From Diatrype stigma (Eukaryota > Ascomycota > Sordariomycetes > Xylariales > Diatrypaceae), in assembly GCA_022225965.2 (NCBI GenBank), contig JAKJXP020000140.1, forward strand, positions 1 through 64,000: a stretch of DNA of 64,000 bases. Direction: 5' to 3'. The position numbers and the translations under genes were made by a program. Of this stretch, positions 58,100-64,000 are shown one piece after another. Positions within the stretch are counted from its first letter, which is position 1. The number at the start of each line of letters is the position of its first letter. Below the pieces are notes generated by a model. It saw only the letters and a program-made list of their open reading frames with translations, was not told where the DNA came from and did no database searches.

Positions 58100-59500
58100 A
58101 TTTGCCCGATGCCTTTTTCGATTTCAAGTTAGCAATAAATGCCTTTCGAAAATACGCCATAAGCCAGGGTTATTTCGTTAATATAGGGAAATCGAAAAAA
58201 AATAAGAAATAAGGAACACAATATTACTATAAACGTTATATACGACTACGTAGGCATTTTTAAACCCAAATCCCTCGGCGACCGAAAAAAGGATTCGCAA
58301 AAATATAGCTATACGTATAAGGCCATTATAAAACCTTTCTAAAGGCGTTAAAATATTTAATGTATTACTATAAAGAATCTTACTTATAATTACGTTATTT
58401 TTAAAGATATATACGCCATTACAAGCTATAAGCGGTAGCTAAAAAATAAAATCCTCAGTAACGATATTGCTTTGGAAATGGCTATATTAAGATTATCGCG
58501 AATTGCCTAATTAATTGCCGGTTAAATGGCATATTACTTTAAGAAATACGATAATCTCGATCTTAATTAAATTAATACTTTTATACGCCGTAACCTTCGT
58601 TATTAAAAGAATAACCCTTTCGATTAAAGCGGTTACGACCTTATTAATAAAATTCGAATAAAAAAGCTTCGTTTATATAATAAGAATATTAATAACGTTC
58701 GGACGAAATTTTTATAAAAGCAATAGGAAAGCTTTATTTTAATATAATTATTTATTAATAAGTTAAAGAGATATAAGGAAAAATACGGTATTAAATATTT
58801 CGTTAATTAAAACGAAAAAACCGGATGTATTATTCGTATATTCTGGATTTTTAAGTAATGTATAAAAATGTAAAAGGAAAATCCCGAAATGTTATTAATA
58901 AATAATACTTATAAAATGAATCGCTTTAATTTGCCTTTATTTAATATCGTTAAAATAACCCCTTTAAACAGTACCTATTACGTCGCTTTCGGTTTATTTT
59001 TAAATAAATCGGAAAAGAATTTTAATTAATACCTTAATTGCTTTAAAAGGTTTTATAGGCAATACGTCGTTCGTAAGTTAACGGTTATTTTAAATAATTT
59101 CGACCGGGAATTTAAAAAGGTTACGTTTTAAATATTTAAAGGGATTCTTTAATAGCTTTGTATTTGGCATATAATAAAGAACGTTATATATTATATAAAT
59201 CGGAATTAGGTCCTTAAAGGCAGTACAGTAGCGGCTATTTTATTTAAGGTAAATAAAACCGTATTAATTAAATTTAACGCCTTCGAATCCGATTAATCCG
59301 GTCCGAATCCTTTTTCGTATTATTAGAAGCAAAAGAAAAAGGCCGTTAAAAACGTCGACGATAATAAAGATGGGCCTATAAAGAACGAAACCCTTAAGGG
59401 CATTGCTGCTATTTAAGCCATTAATAAGGGTAACCCCGATAACCTCCCTTTAGATACGCCTTCTTTATATTTCGAGAAATGGCCTAATAAGCGTAAAGGC
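58100..59500 (+). mobile_element. Degenerate Mutator-like (MULE) transposase
   Basis: Translating the plus strand through stops gives the MULE core in order. First is INNTYKMNRFNLPLFNIVKI (about 58894-58955; the first catalytic Asp is now Asn). Next is YYVAFGLFLNKSEKNFN (about 58978), then NFDREFKKV (about 59097; in the family TDRELALM) and LCIWHIIKNVI (about 59156-59190, the family LCLWHI-KNV). Many TAA/TAG codons interrupt it. Changes such as D to N are G-to-A, matching C-to-T on the other strand. Terminal inverted repeats were not identified; edges are approximate. Confidence 0.75.
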
Positions 59501-60786
59501 TTTATTGCGGCCTAAAAAATAGTTATATATGCGGATATAAAAAAATTGTTTCATCGTATTTAGTAGGAAATAAAGAAATAATATAGCCGTTAAATTCGTA
59601 AGTGTAATTATTTCATAATTATTTTAAGCCTTACGTAAACGTTAAGCTATTCCGTTATTTCTTTATAAAAGGACTTTCTTAATTTTAACTTTTCGCATTG
59701 CTTTTACGTTTAATTAATTGCCCTAATAAATGCGAAAATAACGATATAAAAACCATGCGATATTTTTTTGTTATTATTGTGTTATATTATGTATTTATGT
59801 TATTACGTTAATAATAAATAGGGAATTATATGCCTTTATTTTTTTTTAAGGTTAAAAACTTTTTAATAAATCGGTCGGAACTTATAAAATGGCTTTCGAT
59901 AATTATCTTTATATTTTCCAGAATATCCTTAAAGCCCGCATTTATATATTTCCATTACCCCTTAAGATAAAACTTAATTAAAAATCATTATGGGATTTTT
60001 TAGCTTTCGAGAATTCGAAATATGTATATACCTTTATATGTTTCTTATTGCGTTATCGGATTATTCGAAAATATTAAGTTAAACCTATATAAACCATATA
60101 TATCCATTTTATAACTTGTAATTATTCTTATTTATATTATTCCTTTAATTCGTATTAATAACTTAAATCCCTAAATATATCCCAAATACAATTATTTTAA
60201 CGCGAATTTTAACGTTGTAATAGTTTTGTTAAATTATTTAATTACGTATTATCTTTTTTGGAGGTTTTAATATTACGAATATGCCGTTTGCGGTATTAGG
60301 AATTATGGAATTCGGATAATTAATTGCGTTAAAATTGCCTATTATTACTTAAAGCGGTATTTACGGAATCGCTTGGCTTTATTTAATTTTTTATACGAAT
60401 AAATTAGATTTATATATTTAATCCGTTAAGTTGCATATAAAAAGGGCATTAAAAATGCTAAACGTATTTACTTTTGGAAATATAAAGCTATTGGCGTATT
60501 TGGACCGGTTTTTTATAGGATAACGGCTTTTTCGTTATAGCAGTTATGGCGGCAATATAAATTAGCTTATCGTAATTATAAGGAATAGCTTTAAGGGATT
60601 TCGTAATTAATTTATATAAGCCAATTTATGCGGTAATAGGGCTTATTTTATAAGCATTTAATTTTTTAATTATTTTTAGGCGATTATTACGGGGCTAATG
60701 GGCTTTATAAAAGATGAACAAATTCCCAGTTAGAATTGTGGAATCTAAAGCTGAAAAAAGAAAGAAGGAAAAAGTAAATATAGGAA

Positions 60787-60878
60787 TAAAGGTGCAGACG
60801 TATAAGTAAAGAAGGGCTAGCTGCTAAAGGGCGCTAGCCCGTATTCGGGAATATATATATAACCCTTTAGCACCTTTA
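60787..60878. repeat. Nested short inverted repeats (possible LTR/TIR end)
   Basis: Three inverted pairs share a small interval: TAAAGGTGC (60787-60795) with GCACCTTTA (60870-60878); GCTAAAGGG (60823-60831) with CCCTTTAGC (60863-60871); and GGGCTAGC (60814-60821) with GCTAGCCC (60833-60840). They lie just beyond the 3' end of the Gypsy pol and are less mutated than their surroundings. Confidence 0.75.
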
Positions 60879-61055
60879 TATATATATAGCCTGTATATAT
60901 CATAATATCACTTCCTCTTTGGCAGAAAGTCTCGTTTCGAAACTTTAAAGCATAAAAAAAATAATTGTCCGGCCGAAACTCGAATCCGAATGCTTCTTAA
61001 GCAATAAAGGAATACCTTCGGATCCATTTTCTAAGTTACTGTATTATTAAGTCCT

Positions 61056-64000
61056 TATTTAAGGTATAATGGTAAAAGTTTTATATATTCGGTTAATTAT
61101 ATTAAATTCTATTAATACGTTTTTTATGCATTCGTTGGAATTATTTTCTTTCCATTCGACGATTTCGTAATGCGTATTATAACCGTTTTTTTCTTGGTAT
61201 ATTATTATTTTTGTATAATACGTCGAATTCGTCGAATTCGGCTGCCTTGCGCCAGGCATCTAATCGTAAGAATAATCCGGGTTGGTTAGGGTAATTATCG
61301 TGAAATTTTTGAAAAACTAAGGGATTGTTTTTAAAGCTTTCCGCGTCGTATTATTCAGGATTTAAATTCCATTTTTTTCATTATATTTAATATTGCAATT
61401 TATTATAATGCGTTCTTAATGTTAAGATTTTCTCGACCTTTCATTTTTTTTTATTATTTGGGTTAACCTTTTTTTTATTAGGGTTTTTAGGAATTTGTTT
61501 AAGCAAAGGGTTATTCGGGTACTTTTTTAATCGGTTCGCGTAAAAAACCTTGGATTCCCGCCAAGAATCGGAAAGGTTAAGTACGTAAAAATGTCCTCGC
61601 ATTTTAACGATTTCGTAATGGTTTTGCGTTAAAGGATAATTTAATTTGTTATTTAATTTATCCGTTTTTATGTTAATTTTTTTAATTATGTATATCCGGT
61701 TTTTAGGATTTGTTTTTTTATATTCGAAATTCGGTTTTCGTCGGTACTTGTTGGCTTAAAGGGTTATTTTTTTTTTTGTATTTTCGATATCGTCGCTTTA
61801 GTTGTTTTTAAGTAGCCTTTTAAGGTATTTGCAATTGCTTAAGCGTTTTATTAATTTGTTTTTTTGCGTATAGTTATGCCCTAAAAATCCGTAATTCGAT
61901 GTTCCTAATTAAAGAAAAGGGGCATATTAAATTTTTTTTTTTAATTTATATGGTACCATTTCGATGGATTCGTAGGGTAAGGCAGCTTGTATTGCGTTTA
62001 TTATAAGCATGGCGATCGCTTAATTGTTTTGATAATAATTAATAAAAGGTTAAAGGCGTTAATTATTTCATTTATGCATGATTTTCGCCTATCTTGTTAT
62101 TTGGAAGTATTCCGTCGATATTAGCTTTAACTTAAATCCCAGGATTTTAAAAAGTTTATTTATAAAATCAAAGATAAATTAAGAATTACGGTTATTCGTA
62201 ATTAATTCCGATATGCCGTATATACGGAAAGGTTTTCGGTAATACATTATAGCGGCGTTTTTTGCGATAGCCGCTTTAATGTACGGAATTATTTAGGAAC
62301 GTTTTTTTAAGCGGCAAATTATTATTAATAGGTTATTTTTCCCGGTTTTATTTATTGGCATTAATTTGAAATCCATTACGATATATTACCAGGTTCTTAA
62401 TGGGATAAGTAAGGGTTTTAATAATTCCGGGGCTTTGTTTTTCGAATGCTTAGCCGTTTTATACGGGCAATTTTTTATAAACCGGGTAATATCTAAAGCT
62501 TATTTTGGTTATTAGTATTTTTAATTTAGGAATTTCTTCGTTTTGTATTAATTTGGATATTTAATTATTAATCGAAAATACATTTTAATAAGTAATATTG
62601 TTTTTAGGTTATCCTTATTAAGTATAATTAGCCGTTTTTTAAAAAATACCAATTTCTTATTTATGGAATATCCATAATTATATATATATATATCGGAATC
62701 GGTTGTTTTAATACGATAATGGTCGAATTAATTGCTAATAGCATTGATTTATAATAACTTGTTTATTAAAGCTATTCCGGATAATTCCGGAGGTTTTACG
62801 TTATTATTTAATATAAAAACTAAAGTAAAAGTTACGTTTTTAAAAAGTATTACAAACAAATTAAAAAGATAAACCATCGGTTATAACGTTGCATTCGTAT
62901 TTATTTTTTCCCTTTTACGAACGAATTGAAACAGAATTATCGTACGATATGCGTCGCGTTTGGCCTTTTATATTTTGAAATCTTTAAATTTTTTTATTAA
63001 TACGTTTGTTAAAACGTTTTCCGATTTTGGACGGTAAGTTATTACGAAATTATATTGCAATAATAATTTCGTTTATTTAGCTTATTTTAAATTAAAAGGT
63101 TGCTTAATATTGAAATATTTTAATGCATAATAATTTATTACGATTATAAAAGGTTTAAGTATTTAAAGACCAATTAATTCGGCTTTTTAATATTGCAAAG
63201 TTTGCATTATTGCAAGCATTTCCTTATTATGTATGCTATAATTATGTTTAGCCCTTTATATCGTTTTCGAGAAATATGTAATAAGATATTAATTATTCGT
63301 TTTCGTAAGTTTTTAAAACATGGCGCCCGCAATTATTCCATCGAATGCGTTCGTTTTTATTCGTATTTCGAAATCGTAATTAAAGTAATGTAATATTAAC
63401 GCTTTCATTATGTAACGTTTTAATTGAACGAATGTTACGAATCGCTTTTCGGTTATATAAAATAATTCGTCTTTACGTATTAATTCTTAAAAAGGGCGAA
63501 TAATTTTTTTAAATTCTTTAATAAACCGCCGATAAAAATTATAAAACCCCAAGAACGACTGGATTTCCTTTAAATTGGTTGGAATTTTCCAGTCGTTTAT
63601 TACCTAAATTTTCGCTGGATTTACGGAAATATCTTTCGTGCTTATTATAAAGCTTAAGTATTTAATTTTTATAACGTAAAATTCGTACTTAATTAAGTTT
63701 ATTTATAAGCCAGTTTATTTTAAGCGGGCCAAAACCTTATTAACGTATGATATATGTTCCGTTTTGTTTTTAAAGAAAATTAATATGTTATCGATATATA
63801 TATTATAAAACCGGTCCAAATAATCGAATAACATATTATTAATAAATCTTTAAAATATAAATGGTCCATTTATTAATTCAAATGGGAAAACCTTATACTT
63901 ATAGGTGCCGTATTTCGTATAGAAAATAGTTAAGTCCTATATTTTTTTTTCGTATTCGGATTTTATAAAAGGCTTAACGAATATCGATTTTGATAAATAT
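61056..64000 (-). mobile_element. Degenerate Ty3/Gypsy retrotransposon pol, truncated by window edge
   Basis: On the minus strand from 64000 downward the reverse transcriptase is readable: FYTKYGTYKYKVFPFELINGP, YLDRFYNIYIDNILIF (the YLDD active site is now YIDN), ISTKDISVNPAKI, the family EVQSFLGF-NFYRRF as [19 protein letters not shown], then RNase H and integrase remnants. Around 62.3-62.5 kb AFEKQSPGIIKTLTYPI corresponds to the integrase zinc-to-core linker. The last open piece ends at 61059 (PGARQPNSTNS). Stops and D-to-N changes fit RIP. The 5' part (gag, primer site, LTR) lies outside the window. The element is dead. Confidence 0.85.

Larger units (their letters stand above)
57600..64000. 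repeat. AT-rich, RIP-like repeat region
   Basis: From about 57.6 kb to the window end, base composition becomes very AT-rich, TA dinucleotides dominate, and almost no open frame exceeds 66 codons. CG dinucleotides remain common while CA and TG look scarce by eye, as expected when CA is changed to TA by repeat-induced point mutation. Two dead elements can be read inside (Mutator-like about 58.1-59.5 kb, Gypsy 61.06-64 kb). The 59.5-60.75 kb part is equally degraded and not assigned. Confidence 0.85.

Overview
The window is nuclear DNA of a filamentous ascomycete (Pezizomycotina, probably a Sordariomycete). Genes carry short introns (mostly about 50-150 nt) with GT-AG borders and CTAAC/CTGAC-like branch sites. 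Intergenic DNA is studded with TAGGTACCTA-type motifs. The gene content (hybrid histidine kinase, DUF6590-like protein, fungal GH43 and GH2 enzymes, Dal5-type MFS) is fungal, and the last 6.4 kb is AT-rich repeat DNA that looks mutated by RIP (repeat-induced point mutation). Exon models were assembled by hand from splice signals, reading-frame continuity and family conservation. They should be read as strong proposals, not transcript evidence.

Layout. 0-8.8 kb: a dsRBD-like Arg-rich protein (+), a DUF6590-like poly-Q protein (-) and an HSD10-type short-chain dehydrogenase (+). 10.5-21.3 kb: a broken O-methyltransferase (-), an intracellular beta-mannosidase (-), a Rab4/Ypt4-type GTPase (-) and a cytochrome P450 (-). 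23.4-31.7 kb: a xylitol/sorbitol dehydrogenase (-), the DEAD-box helicase ROK1 (+) and an allantoate-permease-type MFS transporter (+). 32-38 kb: an accessory stretch with an interrupted NADP-dependent MDR reductase (-), an intact ketoreductase-like SDR (+), a decayed methyltransferase (-) abutting a decayed GMC oxidoreductase (+), and an intact 6-methylsalicylate-decarboxylase-like amidohydrolase (-). 38.6-55.2 kb: a membrane-anchored aspartic-protease-like protein lacking both catalytic Asp (-), a 7-exon intracellular GH43 glycosidase (-), NAA38 (-), RAD2/XPG (+) and a 1480-residue hybrid histidine kinase (-). 57.6-64 kb: AT-rich RIP-like DNA with a dead Mutator-like transposase (+) and a dead Ty3/Gypsy pol (-) that runs off the window edge.

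How the genes fit together. Housekeeping genes (ROK1, RAD2, NAA38, Rab) alternate with carbon-scavenging genes: beta-mannosidase, GH43 and xylitol dehydrogenase all lack signal peptides and would act on imported hemicellulose oligomers or their sugars. The most unusual content is the mixture of broken and intact tailoring-type enzymes at 32-38 kb, resembling the remnant of a small aromatic-polyketide (6-MSA/patulin-like) gene group with no synthase in view. A separate broken O-methyltransferase and an intact P450 lie at 10-21 kb. The dead aspartic protease and strong within-gene shifts in GC content are the other points worth checking.
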